Source: Candidatus Limosilactobacillus merdavium (GTDB lineage Bacteria > Bacillota > Bacilli > Lactobacillales > Lactobacillaceae). From it: DNA of 57,546 bases. Location: assembly GCA_018883805.1 (NCBI GenBank), contig JAHLFK010000023.1:1-57546 (forward strand), in the 5' to 3' direction. The notes below the pieces were generated by a model. That model worked only from the letters and a program-made list of their open reading frames with translations. It had not been told where the DNA came from and made no database searches. A program made the position numbers and the translations under genes. Positions 1 to 8,180 of the stretch are shown piece by piece (the first letter of the stretch is position 1; every line of letters begins with the position of its first letter).

Positions 1-132
1 GCATTGAACTTAACGAAATTGGGTAAAATGATCAACCAATTAAGACCCTTTTTAGTAAATAACCAAAAATGCGAACTACAATTTTTGATTAAATCAAAAA
101 TCATAGTTCGCATTTTCTTAGTTAGAAGCTAA
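1..132 (+). CDS. IS1182-family transposase, C-terminal fragment (5' end outside window)
   Basis: Frame 1 is open from the first base to TAA at 130-132 and encodes the last 43 residues of a transposase. It is the same as the C-terminus of the transposase at 9652-11304 through the residues CELQFLIKSK, then ends IIVRIFLVRS. That is the native tail; in the second copy the tail was replaced when an ISL3-family element landed there. Whether the upstream part is intact cannot be seen. Confidence 0.88.
   Translation, partial: ALNLTKLGKMINQLRPFLVNNQKCELQFLIKSKIIVRIFLVRS
66..116. repeat. Terminal hairpin of the IS1182-like element
   Basis: This is a long imperfect inverted repeat. The left arm starts AATGCGAACTA and the right arm ends TAGTTCGCATT, with inner arms ATTTTTGATT and AATCAAAAAT. 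It spans the end of the transposase gene. The same palindrome in the other copy is split by the ISL3-family element (8157-8180 and 9675-9709). It may act as a terminator or a transposition end structure; this is inferred from shape only. Confidence 0.8.
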
Positions 133-181
133 AAAATAATAGTTAATTCCCAGCCTCTTGTTTCTTATTTAGTGATATTAT

Positions 182-586
182 TTATTCTTTCTTTATGTAT
201 CTAAATCTTTCAAGTAATTCACGAGAACGTTGGTCAGCAGGACGATAACCAATGTTGAAGGAATGCTTGAAGAACATCATGTTATAGAGAATGGCAAACA
301 CGAGTGAAGGCCATGGGAATTGCATTAACCAGTTCAACCCAAAGAACAGGACAACTAACGCATAATCAAGATCGAGCACGATCATTAAAATGAAGTTGTA
401 ATAGTCGCCGCGGAATAATGCAGGCAGCGGGCCAAACCAAAGCGTTGTCCATGAAATACCCACCTTGGCGATCCGGATTTGTCCCTGATCGTTAACAATC
501 TTAGCATAATTAGGTGGTAATGGGAGATTATTCAGATCAAACGGGTTTTGGTTGTTATTATTGTTGTTACCAAATGGGTTTTGCAT
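182..586 (-). CDS. Small membrane protein, DUF2628/HrgC-like
   Basis: The product is a 134-residue protein with an Asn/Gln-rich N-terminus (residues 1-22, including a run of six Asn). A segment around KVGISWTTLWFGPLPALFRGDYYNF follows in two parts: the WTTLWFGPLPALFRGD core, then two hydrophobic stretches at about 62-85 and 88-108. The FGPLPALFRGD pattern resembles DUF2628-type membrane proteins, whose function is not known. The ATG is preceded on the minus strand by GGAAG at good spacing. It is transcribed divergently from gtfA and is not obviously part of an operon. No function is proposed. Confidence 0.7.
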   Translation of the reverse strand: MQNPFGNNNNNNQNPFDLNNLPLPPNYAKIVNDQGQIRIAKVGISWTTLWFGPLPALFRGDYYNFILMIVLDLDYALVVLFFGLNWLMQFPWPSLVFAILYNMMFFKHSFNIGYRPADQRSRELLERFRYIKKE

Positions 587-706
587 TGATCTTCCACTTC
601 TTTCTTATTATAAGTATAAATTTTAACACAAACTATCGGGAAGTCCTAATATCATTGATTTCATTATGTTACACTTAATTTGTTAACGTAGAAAAGGAGA
701 AAAGCG

Positions 707-2251
707 ATGTTATTCTTTCTGAACGATAATATTCAGCATAACAAATCAGGAATTGAACATGCGCAAATTAAGCGTCTACATTTGTTCGAAATGTTTGATG
801 AATCCGCTAAAATCGTTACTCGGAAGTATTCAAATGAACTTCATATGGTAACGAAAGAAGCCGGAATTGCTGATGAAAACTTTGTAAACTTATTTGATTA
901 TTTCCAAGAAGCACGAATCTTCCCTCAGAAGGATGTTACTATCAAGGACATTGATATTGATCCATCTTGGAGTCGCAAGGCTGATGGAATTAACTATAAC
1001 TATTATCGTAATGGCAACCGGATTATGTACATCCGCCGTCGAGACGATAAGGAGAAGCATATCATTAACCTGCAGTATTTCGACCATTTTGGCAAACTGC
1101 TTAAGGTTAGTTGGTATGATAACCGTGGTTTCATCTCGGTTGAACAAGTTTACGACTGGGACGGCAATATTGCAACTGAAAACTACCTCCGTCCAGATGG
1201 CACTGTTGCTATTCAACTAGAACACCAAAAGAATAAACGGAATAAGAATGTTGATACTTACCATCTCTTTAACTACAAGGGTCACGACTACCAATTTGCT
1301 AATTTAGATGAATTAACTCGCTTCTTCTATGATGAACTAGTTACTGATCCTGAAATTACTAAGGGTGAACCAGTAGGATTGGTTGTTGACCGGGCATATG
1401 AGGTTGGCTGGTCAGTGCTTCACATGAAACATCGTGTCTTCCGTGCAATGCAACTGCATAACGATCATGTTAACGACAATAGTGACATGCTTCATTCAAC
1501 TTTAAATTACAACTACACTTGGGGATTAAACCACATCAAAGACTGGGATGGTATTATCACCTTGACGCCTCAACAGCAAAAGGATGTTAAGGATCGGTTC
1601 GATAAGTACGGAACTAAGATTTACCGAATTCCAGGACCAATCGTACCAAAAGCTGTCTTAGAGGCTGATCATATTCCATTCGCTAAGCGGACAAAGGATC
1701 AGGTGGTAATGGTTGCCCGGCTTTCACCAGAAAAGCAACAAGATCAATTACTGAAAGCATGGCCACAAGTCTTGGCAAAAGTTCCAACTGCCAAATTAGA
1801 CTTCTGGGGATACGCTAATGATAACTTTGACAAGACTTTAAAGCAGATAGTAAAGGAAGAAAAGCTAGAAAATACTGTTACCTTCCATGGCTACACCAAT
1901 GATCCTAATGCAGTTTACAACGATGCTCAGTTGCTGATCTTGCCTAGTCGAGCTGAAGGGTTGCCATTGTCATTGGTTGAAGCACAATCCCATGGTTTAC
2001 CAATCATTGCAAATGATATTAAGTATGGACCCGCAGACGTTGTAATTGATGGTCAAGATGGGCTCCTAACAACGAATGGTGATATTGATGGCTTAGCTAA
2101 AGCAATCATTAGCCTTCTGACAGATCAAGAAAAGCTTGCTCAATTCAGTGAGAACGCCTATAAGGATAGTGAACGTTACTCTGAACCAAACGTCATGAAG
2201 CTTTGGAACGAATTAGTTGATGATATGAAAGCAAAGGAGGCCGCTAACTAA
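707..2251 (+). CDS. gtfA: Protein O-glycosyltransferase catalytic subunit, GtfA/TagE-like (GT4)
   Basis: The product is a 514-residue protein with an N-terminal DUF1975-type beta-rich domain (about 1-200) and a C-terminal GT-B glycosyltransferase family 4 domain (about 320-510). The donor-site motif E-x7-E is intact (EGLPLSLVE) and is followed by GLPIIANDIKYGP. Genes of this type were once called poly(glycerol-phosphate) alpha-glucosyltransferase (tagE). In Lactobacillus plantarum the tandem pair gtfA/gtfB is required for O-glycosylation of cell-wall proteins such as the autolysin Acm2. The start is supported by AAAGGAGAAAAG upstream. The gene overlaps gtfB by one base, so the two are translationally coupled. 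Likely substrates are Ser/Thr-rich surface proteins such as the adhesins at 11635 and 27309; this link is inferred. A teichoic acid glucosyltransferase role remains the alternative. Confidence 0.85.
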   Translation: MLFFLNDNIQHNKSGIEHAQIKRLHLFEMFDESAKIVTRKYSNELHMVTKEAGIADENFVNLFDYFQEARIFPQKDVTIKDIDIDPSWSRKADGINYNYYRNGNRIMYIRRRDDKEKHIINLQYFDHFGKLLKVSWYDNRGFISVEQVYDWDGNIATENYLRPDGTVAIQLEHQKNKRNKNVDTYHLFNYKGHDYQFANLDELTRFFYDELVTDPEITKGEPVGLVVDRAYEVGWSVLHMKHRVFRAMQLHNDHVNDNSDMLHSTLNYNYTWGLNHIKDWDGIITLTPQQQKDVKDRFDKYGTKIYRIPGPIVPKAVLEADHIPFAKRTKDQVVMVARLSPEKQQDQLLKAWPQVLAKVPTAKLDFWGYANDNFDKTLKQIVKEEKLENTVTFHGYTNDPNAVYNDAQLLILPSRAEGLPLSLVEAQSHGLPIIANDIKYGPADVVIDGQDGLLTTNGDIDGLAKAIISLLTDQEKLAQFSENAYKDSERYSEPNVMKLWNELVDDMKAKEAAN

Positions 2252-3750
2252 TGTTCTTTTTCGTTAACCAATACTTATTGAGCAACGATTCTAGTATTGA
2301 ACACGCTGAAATGAAGCGGCTGAAGCTCTTTAAGGATCACAATGCAGCAGCTAAATTAGTTACTCGGAATTACGATCAAATTATTCATGCGACCCTACAA
2401 CGGTTTGGCTTAACTGATGATCAACTTGTTAACATGTATGACTTCTTTGCGGGTACGACAGATTACACTGGTGAAGGCCTTCATGTTAGTGATCTTGATT
2501 TACCAATTGAATACCAAGTCGGAACTGGAAATAACTACCAAGAAGTCAGGGATGGGGATCGGCTAATTTGTATCGTTTACTTCACTGGAGGAACGATCGG
2601 TCTTGTTAACCACATTGATTGGTTCGACGTTGCCGGAAATATTACCCTTCGACAACAGTATGATCTACGAGGCTTCAAGTCTGTTGACCAATTCTTTGGT
2701 GAAGATGGCCAGATTAGCTTAGAACGTTATTACCGTCCTGACCAAACCCTCTATATGGAACGATACTATGTTAAGTCTGTTCAAAACACCCCGATTAATT
2801 CGTTGAACGTCTTGAAAGACTATAACGGTAAGGATTACTTCTTTGATAGTGAAGAAGATTTGTTTGCTTTCTTCTTGGATGAATTGAATAAGGCTAATGG
2901 AGAAAACAATGTCTTTATCGCCGACCGTCCAGCAATTGCAATCCAACCAGTAATGAACATGCAGACCGCTGCTAAGAAGTACTTATGGATGGCAATGAAC
3001 CATGTTAATGATGGTGACAACCTAAAGAACGGTCCATTGAATGCAATGCTTCAAGGGCCGTTAACTACGAACTTGAACAAGTGGGATGGCATTATCACCA
3101 TGACAGAAGGTCAGGCTGAAATGATTCGGAAACGGATTAATAATAAGAAGCCTGTTTACGCAATTAATGGGGTTCCGGTTAAGACAAATATTCAACGGGC
3201 TGACATGAAATATCGCCTTGCCGGTCAAATTATCTATGTTGGTCGTCTTGGTGAAGATAAGCAGACGGGTAAGTTGATTGATATCTTCATCAATATTCAT
3301 AAGAAGGTACCAAATGCTAAATTGACCCTCTATGGTTATGGTGCGCCTGATGATGTTAATCGTTACAAAAAGCAAGTTGATGATGCCGGCTTGAATGGTA
3401 TCGTAACCTTTGCAGGGTACCAAGTAAACCTTGAAGCAGCTTATAATACTGCCCAATTATTCATGGATACCAGTCGGATCGATGCCCAACCATTAGCAAT
3501 GGGTGAAGCACTGGCTCATGGTGTTCCTGTGGTTACCTATGATTACATGTACGGCCCAAGTGAAATGGTAAAGTCTGGAGTTAATGGTGAACTGATTCCA
3601 TTGAATAGTGCAAAGAAGATGGAAAAAGCGGCCGTAAATATCCTGACAGATCCAACGCTTCTGCAAAAACTAAGTACTGGTGCCTATGATTCATTGGATG
3701 GTATTAGCAATCTTAATACTTGGAAACAATGGGCAGCATTACAAAACTAA
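2251..3750 (+). CDS. gtfB: Partner glycosyltransferase GtfB/TagE-like, probably non-catalytic
   Basis: The product is a 499-residue paralogue of the preceding protein, beginning with the same FFFVNQYLL / SSIEHAEMKRLKLF pattern and ending in a GT-B fold. At the donor site the E-x7-E motif has become DAQPLAMGE, so the first Glu is replaced by Asp and the Gly/Leu context is lost. This fits a regulatory or substrate-binding subunit rather than a second enzyme, as known for streptococcal GtfA-GtfB complexes. The ATG overlaps the gtfA stop (TAATG), giving one transcription and translation unit that ends at a strong terminator. Reading this as the gtfB of L. plantarum-type O-glycosylation is based on pairing and length; activity is not shown. 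Confidence 0.82.
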   Translation: MFFFVNQYLLSNDSSIEHAEMKRLKLFKDHNAAAKLVTRNYDQIIHATLQRFGLTDDQLVNMYDFFAGTTDYTGEGLHVSDLDLPIEYQVGTGNNYQEVRDGDRLICIVYFTGGTIGLVNHIDWFDVAGNITLRQQYDLRGFKSVDQFFGEDGQISLERYYRPDQTLYMERYYVKSVQNTPINSLNVLKDYNGKDYFFDSEEDLFAFFLDELNKANGENNVFIADRPAIAIQPVMNMQTAAKKYLWMAMNHVNDGDNLKNGPLNAMLQGPLTTNLNKWDGIITMTEGQAEMIRKRINNKKPVYAINGVPVKTNIQRADMKYRLAGQIIYVGRLGEDKQTGKLIDIFINIHKKVPNAKLTLYGYGAPDDVNRYKKQVDDAGLNGIVTFAGYQVNLEAAYNTAQLFMDTSRIDAQPLAMGEALAHGVPVVTYDYMYGPSEMVKSGVNGELIPLNSAKKMEKAAVNILTDPTLLQKLSTGAYDSLDGISNLNTWKQWAALQN

Positions 3751-3753
3751 AGT

Positions 3754-3790
3754 AAAAGAGGAATTCGGAAAATCCAGAATTCCTCTTTTT
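3754..3790. terminator. Bidirectional intrinsic terminator between gtfB and rlmD
   Basis: AAAAGAGGAATTC and GAATTCCTCTTTT form a 12-13 bp stem with an A-rich upstream side and a T-rich downstream side. It therefore suits both convergent genes. The rlmD stop codon lies inside its T tract. Confidence 0.9.
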
Positions 3791-5189
3791 ATTTACGTAA
3801 TGAAAGTTTCACAACCGCTTCACATCGGGTTGTTTGCGGCATCATGTCGACTGGCTGGATGTAGTCAACATGATAGACACTAGTTAAACGACTAAGATTC
3901 CGAGCGAGGGATGCCATGTTACAAGAAACATAGGCAAACTTGGCAGGCCGTTCTTTAATGATCTGTTCAATCAGTTCGTTATCAAGACCCGTACGTGGTG
4001 GATCGACTACTAAAGCGTCAAAATGAAGACCTTCTTTGCGCCATTGGGGGATGACGTCCTCCGCAGCACCGACTTCATAATGAACATTAGAAATACCATT
4101 AAGTTCAGCATTTTGTTTGGCATCTTCCACAGCTTCGGGGATTGTTTCCATCCCACGGACTTCCTTAACTTGTCCCGCAAGCGATAACCCAATTGTTCCA
4201 ATTCCTGCGTAGGCATCAATTAAGGTATCATCTGGTGATAGTTCTAGTGCCTTCGCTGCTTCTTCATACAACGTTTCAGTTTGCTCTGGGTTTAATTGTA
4301 AAAATGAACGGGCAGAAAGTTTGAAGTCAAGGCCCATTAAACTTTCTGTAATGTATTCTTCACCAGCCAAATGAATCATTTTATCGCCCCAAACTAGTGG
4401 GGTGTCACCTGGATTCACGTTTTGCATTACTGAAACGACTTCAGGAAGTTGATCCGCAATTGCTTCTAACAGTTGGTGCTTATGAGGTAACTTTGCCGTA
4501 TTGGTAATGAATGTTAGTTGTAATTCTCCAGTTGCCCGTGACTCGCGGACAACTAGAGTCTTGATGATTCCACTATTATGTTCTTCGTCATAAACAGGGA
4601 TTGCTAACTGTTCGATTAGATTTACAACCGTTCGAACAACGTGCATCGTTGCAGGCATCTGAACGGCACATTCCTTCATATCAACGAGATCGTGACTGTG
4701 CGCTTTGTATAAGCCGGCAGCAACATGGCCGTCAATCATCCGTACCTGGAATGTGGCCTTGTTCCGGTAGCCATATTGGTGAGGTGCGGCGACTGTTGGG
4801 CGAACATCATAGGCCCGGTAGCCATAGGGTTTGAACTTTTCGAGACTATCAAGGACAACTTGGCGCTTGAATTGTAATTGTTGTGGGTAGGCAAGTTTTT
4901 CAAGCTCAAAGCCCCCAGCAATGTCAGCATAAGCATCGCGAGGTTCAACCCGGTCACGGCTGGTTTTGCGCAACCGGTGAACTTTAGCTTCGAGAAAACG
5001 GGGATGGACTGCCGTGACTTCTACGACGGCAACTTCATGGGGAAGGGTGCCGGGAACAAAGCAGACTTTATGCTTAAAATAACCGATCCCTTGACCATTA
5101 ACTCCAAGTCGACGGATGGTAAGCGGGAAACGATCACCAACTGCGACAGTGATATTTTCATGGTGACGATGTGGACGTGATTGAACCAT
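3789..5189 (-). CDS. rlmD: 23S rRNA (uracil-C5)-methyltransferase, RlmD/RlmCD type
   Basis: The product is a 466-residue RNA m5U methyltransferase. It has a TRAM RNA-binding domain at about 10-70, a central domain, and a SAM-dependent methyltransferase domain with DAYAGIGTIGLSLA, DPPRTGL and the catalytic-Cys segment FAYVSCNMASLARNL near the C-terminus. The family methylates 23S rRNA at U1939; in some Firmicutes one enzyme does U747 as well. The cysteine cluster that binds a 4Fe-4S centre in E. coli RlmD is missing: the equivalent stretch reads AYADIAGGFELEKLAYPQ without Cys. The ATG is preceded by GAAAGGAACGG. It is monocistronic and convergent with gtfAB. Confidence 0.88.
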   Translation of the reverse strand: MVQSRPHRHHENITVAVGDRFPLTIRRLGVNGQGIGYFKHKVCFVPGTLPHEVAVVEVTAVHPRFLEAKVHRLRKTSRDRVEPRDAYADIAGGFELEKLAYPQQLQFKRQVVLDSLEKFKPYGYRAYDVRPTVAAPHQYGYRNKATFQVRMIDGHVAAGLYKAHSHDLVDMKECAVQMPATMHVVRTVVNLIEQLAIPVYDEEHNSGIIKTLVVRESRATGELQLTFITNTAKLPHKHQLLEAIADQLPEVVSVMQNVNPGDTPLVWGDKMIHLAGEEYITESLMGLDFKLSARSFLQLNPEQTETLYEEAAKALELSPDDTLIDAYAGIGTIGLSLAGQVKEVRGMETIPEAVEDAKQNAELNGISNVHYEVGAAEDVIPQWRKEGLHFDALVVDPPRTGLDNELIEQIIKERPAKFAYVSCNMASLARNLSRLTSVYHVDYIQPVDMMPQTTRCEAVVKLSLRK

Positions 5190-5288
5190 AATTTTTATCC
5201 GTTCCTTTCAAATAATTGCTGTTCTATTCTAGCATATTTAACAGATCAGGGAATTTTGTAACTATAACTAAATCTTTGTAGTTTTCCG

Positions 5289-5318
5289 TTGTTTTTTTAC
5301 ATCTAATTATAGTAGAAT
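5289..5318 (+). promoter_or_regulatory. Putative promoter of the flavin redox cassette
   Basis: TTGTTT (5289-5294), an 18-base spacer and TAGAAT (5313-5318) lie 40 bases upstream of the first gene of the three-gene cassette. No operator was recognised. Confidence 0.45.
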
Positions 5319-5357
5319 GATTGTGAAATATTAATCAATAATGAGGAAGTGACATAC

Positions 5358-5924
5358 TTGAAAATTGCTGCAATTGCCGGTTCAAACGCTAACCATTCTT
5401 ATAATCGGATGCTACTAGAGTTTATGGCTCAACATTTTAAGGATCAAGATCAAATTGACGTGATCGATATTCGCCAAGTTCCAATGTTCAGTGAAAACTT
5501 TAAGGGTGATGTCCCAGAAGTTATCCAAGACATTGATCAGCGGATTAAGGCTGCTGATGCAGTTATTATTGCTAGCCCAGAATACAACCACTCAATTACT
5601 TCAGCATTGAAGAGTATCGTTGAATGGCTCTCATACAGTGTTCACCCACTTGCTGGCAAGCCTGTTATGACAATCGGTGCTTCAACTCATGATCAGGGTG
5701 CTTCACGGTCACAAGTACAATTACGTGATATCCTGATTTCACCAGGAATCAATGCTTTTGTCTACCAGGGAGACGAATTCTTTATGAGTAATGTTGCCGA
5801 ATTAATGGACAAGGATGGCAATGTCACTGATGAAGGAACAATTAGCTTCCTTGAAAAATGCATGTCTGGTTTCCGCTACTTTGCCCAGGCAATCGATCAA
5901 ATGGAAAAGGAGATGAAGAAGTAA
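5358..5924 (+). CDS. NADPH-dependent FMN reductase family protein
   Basis: The product is a flavodoxin-like reductase of 188 residues. The N-terminal phosphate-loop pattern is AGSNANHSYNR, followed by ASPEYNHSITSALKSIVEWL and GKPVMTIGAS, as in NADPH:FMN reductase/azoreductase proteins. I chose the TTG at 5358 because AGGAAG (5344-5349) is placed 8 bases before it. The in-frame GTG at 5349 overlaps that ribosome binding site. The family moves electrons from NAD(P)H to flavin or quinone-type acceptors in the cytosol. It overlaps the next gene by one base and is followed by a paralogue, so the two may form a heteromer or hand over electrons; this is inference. Confidence 0.85.
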   Translation: MKIAAIAGSNANHSYNRMLLEFMAQHFKDQDQIDVIDIRQVPMFSENFKGDVPEVIQDIDQRIKAADAVIIASPEYNHSITSALKSIVEWLSYSVHPLAGKPVMTIGASTHDQGASRSQVQLRDILISPGINAFVYQGDEFFMSNVAELMDKDGNVTDEGTISFLEKCMSGFRYFAQAIDQMEKEMKK

Positions 5925-7180
5925 TGATGAAAATTCTTGCTTTCGCAGGTACTGACGCAGATTTCTCATATAACCGTTTGCTATTACGGTTCATGAAGAA
6001 GCACTTTAAGCAAATGGCAGATATCGAAATCTACGAAGTCGGTAAGTTACCACCATTTAGTGTTGATACACCTTTATCTGAACAAACAGAAGTCTGGAAA
6101 TTAAAGCAAAAGGTTAAGGAAGCGGACGGGTTAGTCTTTTCTACTCCTGAATACGACCACGGGATTCCTGCTGTTCTTAAATCTGCGATCGAATGGCTTT
6201 CTTATCACACTAATGTTATGTCTAAGAAGCCTGCAATGATCGTTGGGGTTGCTTACGGTCGTCAAGCATCAGCCCGTTCCCAAGTTCAAATGCGGCAAAT
6301 CTTGATTTCACCTGACTGCAATACAAACTTATTGCCAGGTAACGAAGTCTTGATTGGTAATGTTCGGAACACATTTGCTAAGGATGGTCGGTTGATTGAT
6401 CAAGCAGCAATCAATGATCTTGAACAAAGTTTTGAACACTTCATCGAATATATTCAAATTTTCCAAGATGTAGATAAGGAGGGTCTCCAAATGGCCGTTA
6501 AACAACCAACGATCAGTGATGCGTACATTAACTTCCCTACTGGTCGTTTGACATTAAAAGAAGTTCAACAAATTTTCAGCACAATTCCATTTGAAATTGA
6601 TCTGATCGATAATACTGATCACTTTGCATGGTACTCAGACAAGCCAAATCGGGAACACGTTCGGAACACCGCTTCTCTCGGTGAAACTGTCCAAGAATGC
6701 CACCCACCAATGGCTGTTCCTGCTGTAATGAGCATTATCAACAGCTTCCGTGAAGGAAAGAAGGATGTTGTAACCCGTCCATTATGGATGAATGGTCACC
6801 GTTCATTGATTCAATACTATGCATTGCGAGACATTAATGGTCATTACCTTGGTACAATCGAATTCACTGGTAGTGTTGAATACATTTTGAACCTCTTTGA
6901 AAATGGTGCTTGGGGCAAGGATGCCACTACTGGTGCATCAAAGAACACTAACAATGCTCCAGCTACAGAAACAGAAGAGGATACTGCAGTTGATGCTTCA
7001 ACTGGTGCATCAGAAAGTACTAGTGAAGAAGAAACTACTACCAACAACACCGCAGCAGTTGATACTGATAACGTAAGTGAAGATACGGATGCCACTACTG
7101 GCGCCTCTGAAACTGGAAGTGTCGATGCTGAAGACGACACAGCAGATGCATCTACTGGTGCGTCAGAAAATGAAAACTAA
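5924..7180 (+). CDS. FMN reductase-PAS fusion with four C-terminal covalent-FMN (flavinylation) motifs
   Basis: The product has 418 residues in three parts. Residues 1-190 are a second NADPH-dependent FMN reductase domain (AGTDADFSYNR, STPEYDHGIPAVLKSAIEWL). Residues about 205-325 resemble the PAS domain found at the end of DUF438 proteins (PAS_10), with GRLTLKEVQQI and QECHPPMAV. Residues 326-418 are an acidic Thr/Ser-rich tail holding four copies of D-A-[TS]-T-G-A-S at 333-339, 357-363, 389-395 and 408-414. This matches the ApbE target consensus D-x-x-[ST]-G-A-[TS], in which FMN is joined by a phosphoester to the last residue. There is no signal peptide or membrane segment, so the protein should be cytosolic. 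The next gene is apbE, whose start lies inside the last motif. The start ATG overlaps the upstream stop and has AAGGAGA before it. A longer in-frame start at 5858 would lie inside the upstream gene and is not supported. Confidence 0.82.
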   Translation: MMKILAFAGTDADFSYNRLLLRFMKKHFKQMADIEIYEVGKLPPFSVDTPLSEQTEVWKLKQKVKEADGLVFSTPEYDHGIPAVLKSAIEWLSYHTNVMSKKPAMIVGVAYGRQASARSQVQMRQILISPDCNTNLLPGNEVLIGNVRNTFAKDGRLIDQAAINDLEQSFEHFIEYIQIFQDVDKEGLQMAVKQPTISDAYINFPTGRLTLKEVQQIFSTIPFEIDLIDNTDHFAWYSDKPNREHVRNTASLGETVQECHPPMAVPAVMSIINSFREGKKDVVTRPLWMNGHRSLIQYYALRDINGHYLGTIEFTGSVEYILNLFENGAWGKDATTGASKNTNNAPATETEEDTAVDASTGASESTSEEETTTNNTAAVDTDNVSEDTDATTGASETGSVDAEDDTADASTGASENEN

Positions 7181-8096
7181 TAATTTAGTTGGACAACGGC
7201 ATTCCATGGTTCACCATGCCTTGGGAACGCGGATTGTCCTAACTATTTATGGGGATCAATATTACCCAGTACTAGGAGAGTCAATGCGATTAATCGATGA
7301 ATATGAAGATCGACTAACCGTTAATCGTGACGAATCAGAAGTGATGGATATTAATCACGCTGCAGGGCGGATTCCCAAAATTGTCTCACCTTCAACTTAC
7401 GAATTGATTAAGTTAGCGGTCAAATATAGTCGTCAGAATTTTGGCTTTAATGCGCTGATTGGTCCGTTAGTTAAGTTATGGAAAATTGGGTTTAAAGGGG
7501 CAAATGTTCCTACTGATGCCGAGATTCAAGAGCGGTTGAAATTGATTGATCCTTATAAGGTTATCCTGGATGATGATAATCGGACTGTCTTCTTGGAAGA
7601 AGAGGGGATGGAACTTGATCTTGGCGGGATTGCTAAGGGATACATTGCCGATCGGATTCGGGATCGTTGGATAAAAAAAGGTGTCCCTGCAGGAATTATT
7701 AACCTTGGGGGCAACCTCCTGTTTGTCGGTAAGTCGCCGCGGCGTGAAGATGGTCAATGGGTGATTGGAGTTCAGGATCCGCGCCTTAAACGTGGTGAGG
7801 ACGTTGAAACTGTGAGAGAACCCGAATGTTCTGCTGTTACTTCAGGGATCTATGAGCGTTTCCTTGAAGTCAACGGGAAGAAATACCATCACCTGCTAGA
7901 TCCCCGAACCGGTTATCCTCTTCAAACAGATCTATCCAGTGTGACTGTTTTTACAAAGCAGTCTGTGATGGGAGAAATTGAGGCTAAACGACTCTTCTTT
8001 AATGGCACACCAATTAAGGATTGGGATAAGCAGCCAAGTAACCTTGGCGCTGTTTTCATTCGTCAAGATGGAACGGTTGAGAATGTGAGAAATTAA
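7170..8096 (+). CDS. apbE: FAD:protein FMN transferase (ApbE), cytosolic form
   Basis: The product is a 308-residue ApbE family flavin transferase. Family motifs are ALGTRIVLTIYG at the start, DLGGIAKGYIADRI and INLGGNLLFVG in the middle, and HHLLDPRTGYP near residue 240, which takes part in Mg-FAD binding. It uses FAD and Mg2+ to attach FMN covalently to Thr/Ser in short D-x-x-[ST]-G-A-[TS] motifs. Many ApbE proteins are exported lipoproteins; this one has no signal peptide or lipobox. The ATG at 7170 overlaps the end of the upstream gene by 11 bases; a second ATG at 7206 is possible and neither has a strong ribosome binding site. The obvious substrate is the four-motif protein just upstream. 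The IS1182 copy begins 17 bases after the stop. Confidence 0.9.
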   Translation: MKTNNLVGQRHSMVHHALGTRIVLTIYGDQYYPVLGESMRLIDEYEDRLTVNRDESEVMDINHAAGRIPKIVSPSTYELIKLAVKYSRQNFGFNALIGPLVKLWKIGFKGANVPTDAEIQERLKLIDPYKVILDDDNRTVFLEEEGMELDLGGIAKGYIADRIRDRWIKKGVPAGIINLGGNLLFVGKSPRREDGQWVIGVQDPRLKRGEDVETVREPECSAVTSGIYERFLEVNGKKYHHLLDPRTGYPLQTDLSSVTVFTKQSVMGEIEAKRLFFNGTPIKDWDKQPSNLGAVFIRQDGTVENVRN

Positions 8097-8172
8097 TAAG
8101 TTTAATATTATTAAAGAGGCTGGGAATTAACTATTATTTTTTAGCTTCTAACTAAGAAAATGCGAACTATGA

Positions 8173-8180
8173 TTTTTGAT
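8173..8180. repeat. 8-bp target site duplication of the ISL3-family element (left copy)
   Basis: TTTTTGAT directly before the left inverted repeat is repeated at 9675-9682 directly after the right inverted repeat. Eight-base duplications are typical of ISL3-family transposition. Confidence 0.92.

Larger units (their letters stand above)
1..159 (+). mobile_element. 3' end of an IS1182-family insertion sequence (cut by window start)
   Basis: The first 159 bases match, in inverted orientation, the transposase end of the element at 8114-11452: the last transposase codons, the terminal hairpin and the outer end CCCAGCCTCTT (149-159). The reverse complement of that end, AAGAGGCTGGG, recurs at 8114. 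Unlike the second copy, this one is not interrupted by another element, so it shows the ancestral terminal sequence. It ends 22 bases before the stop of the convergent membrane-protein gene. The rest of the element lies outside the window. Confidence 0.9.

Noticed and set aside
5349-5357. GTG start for the first FMN reductase
   Set aside because: It overlaps the AGGAAG ribosome binding site; the TTG at 5358 has correct spacing and starts the conserved MKIAAIAGS-type N-terminus.
6844-7140. Minus-strand ORF opposite the flavinylation-motif tail
   Set aside because: It is the antisense shadow of the repetitive Thr/Ser/Asp codons; the plus-strand motifs and gene overlap fit the family.
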